A stretch of 64,000 nt of DNA from Chitinophaga rhizophila (GCF_019492185.1 NZ_JAICCF010000004.1:1054001-1118000); one strand, 5' to 3'. Positions 54,896 to 64,000 are shown, numbered from the stretch's first letter. A program made the numbers and translations. Notes: generated from the letters alone by a model not told the origin.

Positions 54896-56296
54896 ATGAA
54901 CCGTCTATTTACGATGTTATCCCTCCTGGCCGCACCACTTGCGCTGCATGCCACAGTAAAACCACATAGTCTTTTCACGCACCATATGGTGCTGCAGCAG
55001 GGAATGCCAGTGCCGGTATGGGGTGAAGCCGCGACCGGAGAAAAAGTAACTGTTTCCTTTAACGGGCAACAGGTCTCGACGGTAGCGCGTGATGGTAAAT
55101 GGATAGTAAAACTGTCACCTTTACCCTATATCACCAAACCTGCTACCCTGACTATCAGCGGAGAGAATACTGTAACTATCAAAGATGTGCTGGTAGGAGA
55201 AGTATGGATATGCAGCGGCCAGTCCAATATGGAGCGGCAACTTGGTCCAAGACCTCCTCAGCCGCCGGTGACAGACTGGGAAAAGGAAAGAGACCAGGCT
55301 AACTTTCCGCTGGTAAGAGAATATTATGTACCGTTAAAATACTCGGCAACGCCACTGGATGATGTAAACCAGCAATGGCAGGTCTGTTCTCCGCAGACAG
55401 TCAGTGATTTTTCTGCCGTAGGCTATTTCTTCACCAGTGAACTGTATAAGAAGCTGAAGGTACCGGTAGGTTTCATCTTTACAGCCTATGGCGGTACACC
55501 TGCGGAAGATTGGACCAGCGCGGAAGCCATGACCAGCAACCCTGCGCTGACCGATTTTGTGCAGCACTATGATCAGATAAAATATAGTTATGTGCCGGCA
55601 GGTAAGCTGAAGAACGGCTTGTACAATGGTATGATACATCCCCTGCTGCCTTATGCCGTCAAAGGGGTTGCCTGGTACCAGGGCGAAGCCAATGCAGAAC
55701 ATCCTGCTATTTATCCCGAACTGCTGTCAAATATGATCAGAAACTGGCGTACTGACTTTGCAAGGCCGGATCTGCCCTTCCTGATTGTACAGATCGCGCC
55801 GTTTCAGCACATGCCACCTGAGATCCGCGAAGCGCAGCTGAAGGTGGTACAGAAAGTACCGCATACTGCCCTGATCGTCACCACCGATTGCGGAGATGCG
55901 AATGATATCCATCCTTCCAATAAACGACCGGTAGGCGAACGACTGGCTATTGCAGCTGCCGGTATGGTCTACAAGCAGCCAGGCGAATATGCAGGGCCGA
56001 TGTACAAAGGATTTGCTATAAAAGGCAACCAGGTGGTATTACAGTTTACACATACCGGAAAAGGTTTAAAGACAAAGGATGATGCCCCATTGAAAGGATT
56101 TACCATTGCAGGAGCAGATAAGCAGTTCCAGCCTGCAACAGCGGTGATTAAAGGTAATACAGTGATTGTATCTGCAGCAGGAATTAAAAAGCCGGTAGCA
56201 GTAAGATACGGCTGGTCTAATGTACCGGATGTGAACCTGTACAACAGTGCAGATCTGCCGGCATCGCCATTCCGTACGGACATGGCGGACAAATAA
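54896..56296 (+). CDS. Sialate O-acetylesterase-type esterase
   Basis: A 466-residue exported SGNH-type esterase, shorter than the one at 35164 because it lacks the jelly-roll insert. The signal peptide ends ALHAT. Ser lies in CSGQSNM, further active-site elements in TAYGGTPAEDW and WYQGEANAEH, and the Asp/His pair in NDIHPSNK. The tail (RYGWSNVPDVNLYNSADLPASPF) closely matches the family. It is single, divergent from the lectin operon and followed by a strong terminator. It may remove acetyl groups from the glycan degraded by its neighbours. Confidence 0.9.
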   Translation: MNRLFTMLSLLAAPLALHATVKPHSLFTHHMVLQQGMPVPVWGEAATGEKVTVSFNGQQVSTVARDGKWIVKLSPLPYITKPATLTISGENTVTIKDVLVGEVWICSGQSNMERQLGPRPPQPPVTDWEKERDQANFPLVREYYVPLKYSATPLDDVNQQWQVCSPQTVSDFSAVGYFFTSELYKKLKVPVGFIFTAYGGTPAEDWTSAEAMTSNPALTDFVQHYDQIKYSYVPAGKLKNGLYNGMIHPLLPYAVKGVAWYQGEANAEHPAIYPELLSNMIRNWRTDFARPDLPFLIVQIAPFQHMPPEIREAQLKVVQKVPHTALIVTTDCGDANDIHPSNKRPVGERLAIAAAGMVYKQPGEYAGPMYKGFAIKGNQVVLQFTHTGKGLKTKDDAPLKGFTIAGADKQFQPATAVIKGNTVIVSAAGIKKPVAVRYGWSNVPDVNLYNSADLPASPFRTDMADK

Positions 56297-56314
56297 GCCA
56301 GGTGCAGGAAAATT

Positions 56315-56350
56315 AAACGGCGGATCACATACTTGTGCAATCCGCCGTTT
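56315..56350. terminator. Bidirectional terminator
   Basis: A perfect 11-bp stem (56315-56325 with 56340-56350) between convergent genes, with an inner CACA/TGTG pairing. It has TTTTATAA on the right and TTTAATTTT on the left strand, so it works both ways. Confidence 0.88.
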
Positions 56351-56379
56351 TATAATCAACTGATAGCAATACTAATCTT

Positions 56380-57225
56380 TCAGACGCCCACTTTCGACGT
56401 ACACGTAGTCTCCGGCGGATAATACTTCCTGATTACCTTTGCCATATGGCTGGCATCAGTAAAGCCCAGTTCATAGGCAATCTCCTTTGCACTCTGATCA
56501 GAATGCTGCAACCTGCTCTGCGCCACGTTAACCCTTGACTTCAGGATATATTCCTTCAGGTTCTCACCGGTCTTTTTGCGGAAGTATTCGCTGACATATT
56601 TCGGGGACAAATTAAATTGAGCAGCCAGCGACTCCACCCGCAACTTCTCATTATCAAACAGATTGAACTGAATATACTGCAGGATATCATTTACCTGCTT
56701 ATCGCCTGACTGGTGCTCGCTTTTAAAGGTTTGCTCGAAGTTGCGGCGCAGGATGTTCAGCAAGGCAAACATGTGTGCGCGGATGATAGAATCTGACTGC
56801 GCTCGCTTATTCGTATATTCATCATATATACCCCGAATCAGCGAAATCAGCATATGCTTATCTGACGTATTGTGAATGATATCTCCCGGCTGCCGGTTGT
56901 AACTGCTGAGTATATAGTGCAGGTGTTGAAACCACTCTGTATAATCCATCATCTGCATGCTGTCTTTCCTGAAAAACAGCGCATTGAAGCGGATAAAGAT
57001 AAATGTCGCAGGCTCCGCCAGCTCAAACCAATGGCAGTCATACGGTGGCAGGAGAAAAATATTATCCTGCGCAAAGGGTATCAGGCTGTGATTAATACAC
57101 TGTTTACCACTGCCCTTCTCAATATACACCAGTTCAAAAAAGTTATGCTGATGCGGACGATGCGTCCATTCCGTCAGTTCCTCTCTGGTAACAAAAAACG
57201 GCCGCACTGAATTTTCTACCTGCAT
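56380..57225 (-). CDS. AraC-family regulator with cupin sensor
   Basis: A 281-residue regulator. Residues 1-100 are a cupin barrel (HRPHQHNFFELVYIEKGSG), and residues 175-275 the double HTH, with NLSPKYVSEYFRKKTG and ELGFTDASHMAKVIRKYY. The pattern fits carbohydrate-sensing AraC proteins. It is 41 bases after an oxidoreductase gene in the same direction and may be co-transcribed with it. Target unknown; the convergent esterase gene is a candidate by position. Confidence 0.87.
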   Translation of the reverse strand: MQVENSVRPFFVTREELTEWTHRPHQHNFFELVYIEKGSGKQCINHSLIPFAQDNIFLLPPYDCHWFELAEPATFIFIRFNALFFRKDSMQMMDYTEWFQHLHYILSSYNRQPGDIIHNTSDKHMLISLIRGIYDEYTNKRAQSDSIIRAHMFALLNILRRNFEQTFKSEHQSGDKQVNDILQYIQFNLFDNEKLRVESLAAQFNLSPKYVSEYFRKKTGENLKEYILKSRVNVAQSRLQHSDQSAKEIAYELGFTDASHMAKVIRKYYPPETTCTSKVGV

Positions 57226-57266
57226 GTCTTATCATTTTTCCTGGCGTCAAAGTTAGCGTATATTTC

Positions 57267-58211
57267 CTATGCAATAGTGAGTACAATCTTTCCACGTGTA
57301 CTGCCACTCTCCTGTTGCTGATGGGCAAGATCCATCTGAGAGAAGTCATAGTGATTGACATAAGGATGTAATACACCTTTTTCCAGCAAATCGGCAATTG
57401 CCTGCATATCCTCACCGGATGACTGTACCAGAAAGAAGAAAGCGCGTACGTTCTTTTCTGCCGCCTGTGCAGCAACTTCCGGCTGCACGCCCGTAGGAAT
57501 GCTCACAATTGCACCACCCGGTTTCACTACAGGAATAGAACGTACTATGTTATCGCCGCCCAATGCATCAAACACCACATCTACGTCTTTAACAATGTCT
57601 TCAAATGCATGACTTTTATAGTCGATATGTTCATCCGCGCCAAGTGCCCGTACAAAATCTTTGTTGCCCGCAGAGGAAGTACCAATGACGTGGGCGCCTA
57701 TATGCCTGGCCAGCTGCACCACAAAATGACCAACCCCGCCTGCTGCTGCATGTACAAGTATCCGCTGACCGGGTTGCAGGTTTACCTGCTGGTACAGGGC
57801 CTGGTATGCAGTGAGTGCGGCCAGTGTGGCTGCCGCTGCTTGCTGATGCGTAATGTTAGCCGGCTTCAGCGCCAGATGTGCAGCGGGCGCTGCCACATAC
57901 TCTGCATACGCCTTTCCATGGCCTGGAAAGTTAACCATGCCAAATACCTCATCGCCGGTTTTAAAAGCAGTTACTGCACTACCAGTGGCGGTGACAACGC
58001 CAGAGATATCCCATCCTAGGGTAATAGGGAATGCTGACTTCAGTTTGCCCGCCATGCCTTTCCCCGCACGTGTTTTCGCGTCAACGGGATTGATACTGAT
58101 AGCGCGTACCTGCACCAACACTTCATCGTCCTTTATTTCCGGGATTGCTACGTCTGTATGGATCAGTTTGTCTGTGCCGCCAAATTCATTTATAATAATC
58201 GCTTTCATCAT
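57267..58211 (-). CDS. Zinc-independent NADP quinone oxidoreductase
   Basis: A 314-residue medium-chain dehydrogenase of the quinone oxidoreductase type. GroES-like half (1-125, with VRAISINPVDAKTR and LGWDISGVV), then the Rossmann half with HAAAGGVGHFVVQLA (about residue 152 on). The Cys/His set of catalytic zinc is absent, so it should reduce a quinone or enone with NADPH. Cytoplasmic. It lies before the AraC gene. Confidence 0.88.
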   Translation of the reverse strand: MMKAIIINEFGGTDKLIHTDVAIPEIKDDEVLVQVRAISINPVDAKTRAGKGMAGKLKSAFPITLGWDISGVVTATGSAVTAFKTGDEVFGMVNFPGHGKAYAEYVAAPAAHLALKPANITHQQAAAATLAALTAYQALYQQVNLQPGQRILVHAAAGGVGHFVVQLARHIGAHVIGTSSAGNKDFVRALGADEHIDYKSHAFEDIVKDVDVVFDALGGDNIVRSIPVVKPGGAIVSIPTGVQPEVAAQAAEKNVRAFFFLVQSSGEDMQAIADLLEKGVLHPYVNHYDFSQMDLAHQQQESGSTRGKIVLTIA

Positions 58212-58492
58212 TTTATTGAATATATTTTTTGTTAATAATTACCGATTGCCCTTAAACGGACACAAAGATCATGCATTCTTAGCAGGTAAAGGCGTAGGAA
58301 AACAGGTAAGAAAAGTACATTTGAGGGTTTCGCCCTGCCCGTGTAAAGAAAGTGACCGGGGATACATAAAACCCCTACCAGCCTACCCGCATATATAGCC
58401 TGTCATAGTTAGCCTCCGCGCCAGGTCTCTATACTTCGGGCGCTCAGATACCCTATGATCAGGCCTTGTTATTCATATTATCAGGCTGCTAG

Positions 58493-58553
58493 GAGGTCAC
58501 TAAAAGGTCACTTCAATATCCCCGGGATATTGAGGTGACCTTTTAGTGACCTC
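58493..58553. repeat. Long palindrome, copy 2
   Basis: Two 30-base arms pair at 29 of 30 positions (the odd one a G-U) around a single central base. Each arm contains two GGTCACT-like units, so the structure is nested, as in the copy at 1215-1267, with which it shares TCACTTCAATATC. It lies in the 538-base gap between divergent genes (starts 58211 and 58750), so a terminator role is unlikely. The rest of the gap has no gene. Confidence 0.8.
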
Positions 58554-58749
58554 TAAGCGAACGGAAAGTGTAAAACACTGAGCGGCGACACGCCCTATCC
58601 GGAAGGCGAGGAATAACCTACCGGACACTGGCGGCAAAATGCGCGCTATATTACCTAAAACATTAACTTGCAACAGGATACGCTACAAAAATACATACTG
58701 ACAGCACGCGTCTTCAGGATGTGTTCAGATTCGCTTAATACATTCGCGG

Positions 58750-59424
58750 ATGAAGATATTGATCATAGAAGACGAGCCATCACTGGCAAAAAGCATCGGC
58801 GCCTACCTGGCGGATGAAAGCTATCGTTGTGAGTTTGCGGCAGACTTTCCGCAGGCCCTTGACAAGATCAGCATGTACGATTATGACTGCATACTGCTGG
58901 ACCTGATGCTGCCGGGTGGCGATGGACTGAGAATACTTGAAGAGATCAAAGCCCTGCAAAAGCAGGACGGCGTCATTATTATCTCCGCCAGGAACTCCCT
59001 TGATGACAAGATAAAGGGCCTGCAGATAGGAGCAGATGACTACCTGACCAAACCCTTTCACCTGCCGGAGCTGGTAGCGCGCATTTATTCTGTTATCAGA
59101 CGGAAACAGTTTGGAAACAGCAATGTTATAGAACAGAATGAACTGAAAATAGACCTTCTGGCCAAAACAGTCACCGTGAATGAGACGAATGTGGTGCTTA
59201 CCCGGAAAGAATTTGACCTGCTGGTTTACTTCGTCAGCAACAAAAACAAAGTCATTTCTAAAAGCGCTATTGCAGAACATCTCTCCGGTGATGTGGCAGA
59301 TATGTTTGACAACTACGACTTTATTTACGTACATATCAAAAACCTGAAAAAGAAACTGGCAGAAGCCGGCTGCGACAACTACCTGAAAACATTGTACGGT
59401 ACCGGTTACAAATGGGAGCTATGA
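58750..59424 (+). CDS. OmpR-family response regulator
   Basis: A 224-residue regulator. Receiver with Asp51 (CILLDLMLP) and Lys in YLTKPF, followed by an OmpR winged HTH (LTRKEFDLLVYFVSNKNK, VYVHIKNLKKKL, GTGYKW). The stop overlaps the kinase start as ATGA, so the two proteins are made together. A palindrome lies 200 bases upstream. The stimulus is unknown; the type resembles CusR/ArlR-like envelope-stress regulators. Confidence 0.95.
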   Translation: MKILIIEDEPSLAKSIGAYLADESYRCEFAADFPQALDKISMYDYDCILLDLMLPGGDGLRILEEIKALQKQDGVIIISARNSLDDKIKGLQIGADDYLTKPFHLPELVARIYSVIRRKQFGNSNVIEQNELKIDLLAKTVTVNETNVVLTRKEFDLLVYFVSNKNKVISKSAIAEHLSGDVADMFDNYDFIYVHIKNLKKKLAEAGCDNYLKTLYGTGYKWEL

Positions 59425-60464
59425 GCAAACTACTGAGCCTTACCATGAAGCGCTTTATGCTGTATGCAGGACTGGTACTCATCGCCAGCATCCCTGTGTA
59501 TTATTACATGATCAATATGCTGTGGCATCACGAACTGAACGAGCATCATATTGCGCTGACAGCAGCGGCGGGGCGGGAAGACAAGTATCTTATCATAGCC
59601 TTCGTGACGCTGCTGACGGTACTTTTCTTTCTCCTGCTCATGATCGGGTTTATACTCCTGAACCGCAGTATATCCAGGAGCCTGTGGCAGCCATTCTATA
59701 AAAGCCTGGCGCAGATAAAACATTTTAATCTTGATCAGCAGCAGCCGCTTGCTTTTGAACAGACAGACATTGAGGAATTTGCGGAACTTAACCAAAGCTT
59801 AAGTAAGCTCATTGCAGGAAATATTGCCGTGTATAATCAGCAGAAAGAGTTTGCCGACAATGCCTCTCATGAACTGCAAACACCGCTGGCCATCATACAA
59901 TCCAAACTGGATCTGTTATTGCAGACTAAATTCATGACTGATACACAATATGAACTTATTGAGGAAGCGAACAAGGCGCTTTCCAGAGTAACGCGCATCA
60001 ACAAGAATCTGCTATTACTGACAAAGATTGAGAACAGTCAGTTTATGGATAAGGAGCACATTGATCTGTCGCTGTTACTGGAGAATACCCTGGTCCTCTT
60101 CTCAAATTTCTCTGATGACAAACACCTTTCGTTTGATCAACAGATTAAGCCCGCAGTGTTCATAGAGGGTAATAAGATATTGCTGGAAATATTACTGAAT
60201 AACCTCATCACCAATACAATCCGGTATACTGCCCCTGGTAACACGATTCTTGTTCAGCTAACGGATAGCAGCCTTACTATGGCAAATCCGGGTACAGCCG
60301 GCCTGCAGGAAGAGCAGGTATTTAAACGTTTCGGCGCTACCTCCGTGCAAACGCCCGGTACTGGTTTAGGGCTTTCACTGGTCAAACAGATCTGCAACCG
60401 TTACCAGTGGAAAGCAACGTATACCTATGCCGATGGCCGGCACATTTTCACCATCACCTTTTAA
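59421..60464 (+). CDS. Sensor histidine kinase
   Basis: A 347-residue kinase. The start at 59421 overlaps the response-regulator stop. Membrane helices at about 11-33 and 57-80 enclose a very short periplasmic loop (about 23 residues), so it probably senses within the membrane or through a partner. A linker leads to the H-box FADNASHELQTPLA (His150). ATPase motifs NNLITNTIRYTA and GTGLGLSLVKQI follow; the usual DxGxG segment is reduced to TMANPGTAG, a change seen in some Bacteroidota kinases. Confidence 0.93.
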   Translation: MSKLLSLTMKRFMLYAGLVLIASIPVYYYMINMLWHHELNEHHIALTAAAGREDKYLIIAFVTLLTVLFFLLLMIGFILLNRSISRSLWQPFYKSLAQIKHFNLDQQQPLAFEQTDIEEFAELNQSLSKLIAGNIAVYNQQKEFADNASHELQTPLAIIQSKLDLLLQTKFMTDTQYELIEEANKALSRVTRINKNLLLLTKIENSQFMDKEHIDLSLLLENTLVLFSNFSDDKHLSFDQQIKPAVFIEGNKILLEILLNNLITNTIRYTAPGNTILVQLTDSSLTMANPGTAGLQEEQVFKRFGATSVQTPGTGLGLSLVKQICNRYQWKATYTYADGRHIFTITF

Positions 60465-60533
60465 TATCTCATCCAGCGATCAGTTTTTCCTGACGAATTA
60501 TTAATTCTTAATCTCCCTCTTGCTGACAATACT

Positions 60534-60541
60534 TATTTTTG
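60534..60541 (+). promoter_or_regulatory. -7 box (TATTTTTG) of sbcDC
   Basis: An exact TAnnTTTG match. It places the transcript start near 60548, at the left edge of the AACCGGTT inverted repeat, and leaves a leader of about 70 bases before the ATG at 60621. Confidence 0.5.
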
Positions 60542-60547
60542 CAGTGA

Positions 60548-60593
60548 CTAACCGGTTGTGCCGCTCATGCAATATGGGTAGCCAACCGGTTAG
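60548..60593. promoter_or_regulatory. AACCGGTT inverted repeat before sbcD
   Basis: CTAACCGGTTG (60548-60558) and CAACCGGTTAG (60583-60593) are perfect 11-base inverted copies. Each contains the self-palindrome AACCGGTT, so the pair could bind two dimers of a regulator or fold as an mRNA hairpin with a 24-base loop. It lies at the predicted transcript start of sbcDC. Confidence 0.5.
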
Positions 60594-60620
60594 GTATTTA
60601 ATTTCTGCAAAAAAGATCTG

Positions 60621-61865
60621 ATGAAAATATTGCATACTGCGGACTGGCATATCGGGCAAACCTTTTATCAGTATGACAGAACGTATGAGCACCAGCAGTT
60701 TCTGCACTGGCTGGTCAATACCATTAAGGAAGAAGACATTGAGTTGTTAATTATCAGCGGGGATGTATTTGATGTAGCCAATCCTTCTGCTACTTCCGTA
60801 AAATTGTTTTACACCTTTCTCAATAATGCCGTTAAGGCACAACCAGGCCTGCAGATTATTGTAACTGCAGGCAACCATGATTCTGCTGCACGGCTGGAAG
60901 CGCCTAAACCGCTGCTGGAATCGTCTGACATACATATTGTAGGCGTCATTGAACGCAGGGAAGATGGGACGATTGACTATGATAAGCTGGTGATTCCGGT
61001 AAAGGACCGCAAAGGAGGAATAGCCCTCTGGTGTATGGCCATCCCCTTCCTGCGTATGGGCGATTACCCGGCCGTGGCTGAGAGTGCGGCGCTGTATGCC
61101 GACGGCGTGACTGCCCTTTACAGGGAAGCCTACGAATATGCACTTACACGGCAACAACCCGGACAGGGTATTATTGCTATGGCACACCTGCACACCCTGG
61201 ATGCGGAATTGTCAGATCATGATAAAACAGAAAGGCTGATCATGGGTGGTGTTGAACTGGTACCGGCCCACGCCTTCCATGAAAACATTCTGTATACAGC
61301 ACTTGGACATATACATAAAGCACAGCGCATCGGTGGAAAAGATAATATCCGGTATAGTGGCAGTCCGTTGCCGATGTCTTTTTCCGAGATGAATTACAGG
61401 CATCAGGTCGTTACTTTTGACATCACTGACGGCATACTAAGCCATGTAGCGATGCTGGAAATTCCGTTGACGACAGCCCTCTTACGCGTACCTGCCAAAC
61501 CACAACCCATTGCAGCCGTGTTGGAAGCGCTGCAGGCGTTACCCGCATCAGCAGCCGCCATCCATACCGCGCCTTACCTCGAAGTGCGGGTATTGCTGGA
61601 AGGACCTGAGCCAGCATTACGGCACCAGGTAGAAACCGCACTTGCCGGTAAACATGTACGACTGGCGAGAATTGATGTACGCTATCCTTCTGCGGATGGT
61701 GGCGAAACCGAAGAGGCGACCACCGGGACCGAGCAGCTGCAGGAGTTAAGTCCGCTGGACATCTTCAAAAAAGTGTACCGGAAGGATTACAACAACGAAG
61801 CGCCGGAAGACCTGGTGAAATTATTCAACCAGGTACTGCAGGACATCACCACAAAAGAGCATTAA
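60621..61865 (+). CDS. sbcD: SbcD nuclease subunit
   Basis: A 414-residue Mre11/SbcD phosphoesterase. The metal-binding motifs are in order: HTADWHIGQ (5-13), ISGDVFD, GNHDSAARLE, and GHIHKAQRI. It cuts DNA hairpins and protein-blocked ends together with SbcC, in the cytoplasm at the replication fork. The sbcC start follows 7 bases after its stop. Confidence 0.95.
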   Translation: MKILHTADWHIGQTFYQYDRTYEHQQFLHWLVNTIKEEDIELLIISGDVFDVANPSATSVKLFYTFLNNAVKAQPGLQIIVTAGNHDSAARLEAPKPLLESSDIHIVGVIERREDGTIDYDKLVIPVKDRKGGIALWCMAIPFLRMGDYPAVAESAALYADGVTALYREAYEYALTRQQPGQGIIAMAHLHTLDAELSDHDKTERLIMGGVELVPAHAFHENILYTALGHIHKAQRIGGKDNIRYSGSPLPMSFSEMNYRHQVVTFDITDGILSHVAMLEIPLTTALLRVPAKPQPIAAVLEALQALPASAAAIHTAPYLEVRVLLEGPEPALRHQVETALAGKHVRLARIDVRYPSADGGETEEATTGTEQLQELSPLDIFKKVYRKDYNNEAPEDLVKLFNQVLQDITTKEH

Positions 61866-61871
61866 CAACAG

Positions 61872-64000
61872 ATGAAGATATTAGCCATCCGCTTTAAGAA
61901 CCTGGCATCACTGGAAGATACCAACGAAATAGACTTTACGAAAGAACCGCTGAGCAAGGCAGGCATCTTCGCTATTACCGGTCCTACAGGTGCTGGCAAA
62001 TCGACCCTGTTAGACGCATTGTGCCTGGCCTTGTATGCCAGAACGCCGCGTTATCAGCAGGCAAAAGAGACCGGTATTGAGGTACAGGATCTCTCGGGCA
62101 ATAAGATTAACCAGGGAGATGTGCGTGGCATCCTGCGGGATGGCACAGCCGATGGCTTTGCAGCCGTGTCATTTGCCGGCATTGATGGGAACAACTATAG
62201 AGCTACCTGGTCAGTGAAGCGGGCACGCAACAGGGTTGATGGCAACCTGCAATCTGACAATGTGGAGTTGTTTAACCTGACCACCAATACCCCTGTTCCC
62301 GGTAAGAAGACGGAGACCCTTAGGGAAATTGAACGGGTGGTGGGGCTTAATTTCGAGCAATTTACCCGGTCGGTACTACTGGCACAGGGCGACTTCACCG
62401 CATTTCTGAAAGCAGATAAAGACGCCAAAGCCTCTCTGCTGGAAAAACTGACCGGTACTAATATCTATTCCGCCATATCAGCAGGCATTTTTGAGCACTT
62501 TAAACAGGCAGATACTGAGTTAAAAAACCTGCGGCAACAGGTAGCAGGAATTGTTAGTCTCTCTGCCGATGACCACCTGACGCTGACGAACCGGCAGGAG
62601 GTCCTGGAAGAAAAGATTGCAGCGCAGCAGACTACCATCGCAGCATTAGAAACAGCTATCAACTGGTACAATACCCTTAGCGTATTGGAACACAGCCGGG
62701 AAGACGCCGCCACACATCATGCAGCAGCCATACAGGCGCTGGAAGAGGCAGCGGAACGCATCCGGCACTTTCACCTGGTAGAACGCGTACAGGCAGCCCG
62801 CGGACCCGTAGAAGCGCAGAAATCATATGAAGCACAGCTTTCTCTGAAGGCACAGTCCCTGCAGGATATCGAAACCAGGATTGCGCAGACAGCCGAACTT
62901 CACCAGCAGGCGACAGCCGCACTGGCCACCGCCAACGCAGCCGTACATCAGGAACAGCAAAACGCTGTGCAGTACCAGCCGGCTATTGACCGGGCCAAAG
63001 CCCTTGATACGCTGATCGGTGAAAGAACAATGCAGGTAAAACAGGCAGCGACAGCCGTTACTGCTGCCCAGAACAGGCAGGATCAGCACATGCAGGCCTA
63101 TGAGCGAAAAGAGCAAGAGATAGAGGCCGTTGTACAGACTATCAGCAAATCAGAGACCTGGCAGCGGGATAACCTGAGCAGAAAGGATATTGCTGAGAAT
63201 ATTACCGAGATCACCCATCACCTGAGTCATGGGGCCAGACTATTACTCCAGCAGCAACAGGAGCAGCAACAACAACAGGAGAATACCGCCTATATCCGCC
63301 AGGTGCAGGAACAGCTGACAGCACTGGAAGAGAAGGCTGCCGCCGGACAAACACAGTGTGCAGCGCTGCAAGCCAGATTACAGGAGCAGCACACTATTAT
63401 GCAGCACATACCGGCAGATACCCTGAAAACCACAGAACAGGACCTGTTGCTCCGCATACGGGAAGCTACGGCCGCCAGCGCACACTGGTCCTTACTGTAT
63501 AACAACCACAAGGAAAAGGAGCACGTTCACGGTAAACTGGCGGGTTGTCAGCAGGAACTGGCAGCTAAAACAACCGCCCTTCGGCAGCAACAGGAAGCGC
63601 TGCTGGCAGCCCAGGCAAAAAAGGAACTGTCAGATAAGCTGCTGCATCAGGCAAGGTTGCAGATAGCGGACAATGTAGCCTCCCTGCGGGAACAACTGGT
63701 AACCGGTGAGCCCTGCCCTGTTTGCGGCAGCAAAACGCATCCTTTCTCAGAAGAGAACCCGGTGGCCCATGCCATCCTGCATACCCTGGAAAATGAATAT
63801 GCAACTGCGCTCAGCGACTATAATACCCTCTTCGGAGAAATAGCCAGTCTGACGCAACTGTGTAAGCGCCTGGAGCAGGACACTGCAGAACTCACCACTA
63901 CTCTGCAGGAAAGAACAGCAGCAACAGACCTGCTGACGGAGAAGTGGACGTCCTTTTCGCTCGCAGCAGCGAGTGAAGCACTATCTGCCGCAGACAAAGC
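61872..64000 (+). CDS. sbcC: SbcC ATPase, 3' end outside window
   Basis: The frame opens at ATG 61872 and is still open at 64000, giving about 710 residues of an expected 1000 or more. Walker A is GPTGAGKST (37-45) and the Q-loop LLAQGDF lies near residue 180. A long coiled coil follows, with Gln/Glu-rich runs near 460-500. The zinc hook CPVC (615-618), where two SbcC molecules join through zinc, lies at the tip. The second coiled-coil half has begun, and the C-terminal ATPase half is beyond the window. Confidence 0.95.
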   Translation, partial: MKILAIRFKNLASLEDTNEIDFTKEPLSKAGIFAITGPTGAGKSTLLDALCLALYARTPRYQQAKETGIEVQDLSGNKINQGDVRGILRDGTADGFAAVSFAGIDGNNYRATWSVKRARNRVDGNLQSDNVELFNLTTNTPVPGKKTETLREIERVVGLNFEQFTRSVLLAQGDFTAFLKADKDAKASLLEKLTGTNIYSAISAGIFEHFKQADTELKNLRQQVAGIVSLSADDHLTLTNRQEVLEEKIAAQQTTIAALETAINWYNTLSVLEHSREDAATHHAAAIQALEEAAERIRHFHLVERVQAARGPVEAQKSYEAQLSLKAQSLQDIETRIAQTAELHQQATAALATANAAVHQEQQNAVQYQPAIDRAKALDTLIGERTMQVKQAATAVTAAQNRQDQHMQAYERKEQEIEAVVQTISKSETWQRDNLSRKDIAENITEITHHLSHGARLLLQQQQEQQQQQENTAYIRQVQEQLTALEEKAAAGQTQCAALQARLQEQHTIMQHIPADTLKTTEQDLLLRIREATAASAHWSLLYNNHKEKEHVHGKLAGCQQELAAKTTALRQQQEALLAAQAKKELSDKLLHQARLQIADNVASLREQLVTGEPCPVCGSKTHPFSEENPVAHAILHTLENEYATALSDYNTLFGEIASLTQLCKRLEQDTAELTTTLQERTAATDLLTEKWTSFSLAAASEALSAADK

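Noticed and set aside
58493..58553. Palindrome read as a transcription terminator
   Set aside because: Both neighbouring genes start here and run away from it, and no T-run follows either arm.
1..64000. CRISPR arrays, tRNA or rRNA genes and insertion sequences
   Set aside because: No regular spaced direct repeats, no cloverleaf or rRNA sequence and no transposase gene were recognised by eye; a dedicated scan was not possible.

Overview
The window looks like a chromosome segment of a Bacteroidota species, most likely Chitinophaga or a close relative. The support is a SusC/SusD pair, many lipoprotein and TonB-receptor genes, promoter -7 boxes of the TAnnTTTG type, few Shine-Dalgarno sites, two GH115 alpha-glucuronidases, and sigma-54 activators together with TPR histidine kinases. 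All calls were made by reading the sequence; no database search was run.

Layout. 1-6.1 kb: a truncated zinc-ribbon gene, an unknown 185-residue gene with a long palindrome upstream, then a convergent subtilase / AAA+ ATPase pair with the composition of the IetAS anti-phage system, and a small lipoprotein. 6.2-9.9 kb: an MFS transporter, DeoR regulator, VOC enzyme and GntR regulator, probably a small sugar-utilisation locus. 10-11.6 kb: a surface lipoprotein and a decayed gene. 11.8-15.4 kb: a probable copper-linked operon (small Cys protein, MbnP, MbnH-like di-haem protein, ICGCG outer-membrane barrel). 15.4-18.6 kb: a GH115 enzyme and a decayed thioredoxin gene. 18.6-26.4 kb: two DUF3526-type ABC permeases, their ATPase, a siderophore-type TonB receptor and a multi-PAS protein without an ATPase domain.

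26.5-42.2 kb is a glucuronoxylan utilisation locus. A LacI regulator heads a rightward run of GH115, GH43 and a sialate/acetyl esterase. SusD and SusC run towards it from the right. Divergent from lacI is an SDR dehydrogenase and a striking in-frame fusion of mannonate dehydratase (UxuA) to a secreted GH35-like beta-galactosidase through an internal signal peptide. LacI-type operator palindromes lie at both ends of the locus, between lacI and uxuA and upstream of susC, so one repressor may control the whole set. In outline, SusCD imports xylan fragments; GH115, GH43 and the esterase strip side groups; and UxuA plus the SDR feed glucuronate into the 2-keto-3-deoxygluconate pathway.

42.5-51.1 kb is a signalling island: a receiver-AraC protein whose receiver has lost its phospho-acceptor Asp, two tandem TPR histidine kinases with nearly identical catalytic halves, a sigma-54 response regulator translationally coupled to the second kinase, and a GAF-type sigma-54 activator that overlaps it tail to tail. 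51.2-56.3 kb: two lipoprotein carbohydrate enzymes with ricin-type lectin tails and a second sialate-type esterase. 56.4-58.2 kb: an AraC regulator and a quinone-type oxidoreductase. 58.5-64 kb: a second palindrome related to the first, an OmpR/histidine kinase pair, and sbcD-sbcC, with sbcC cut by the window end.
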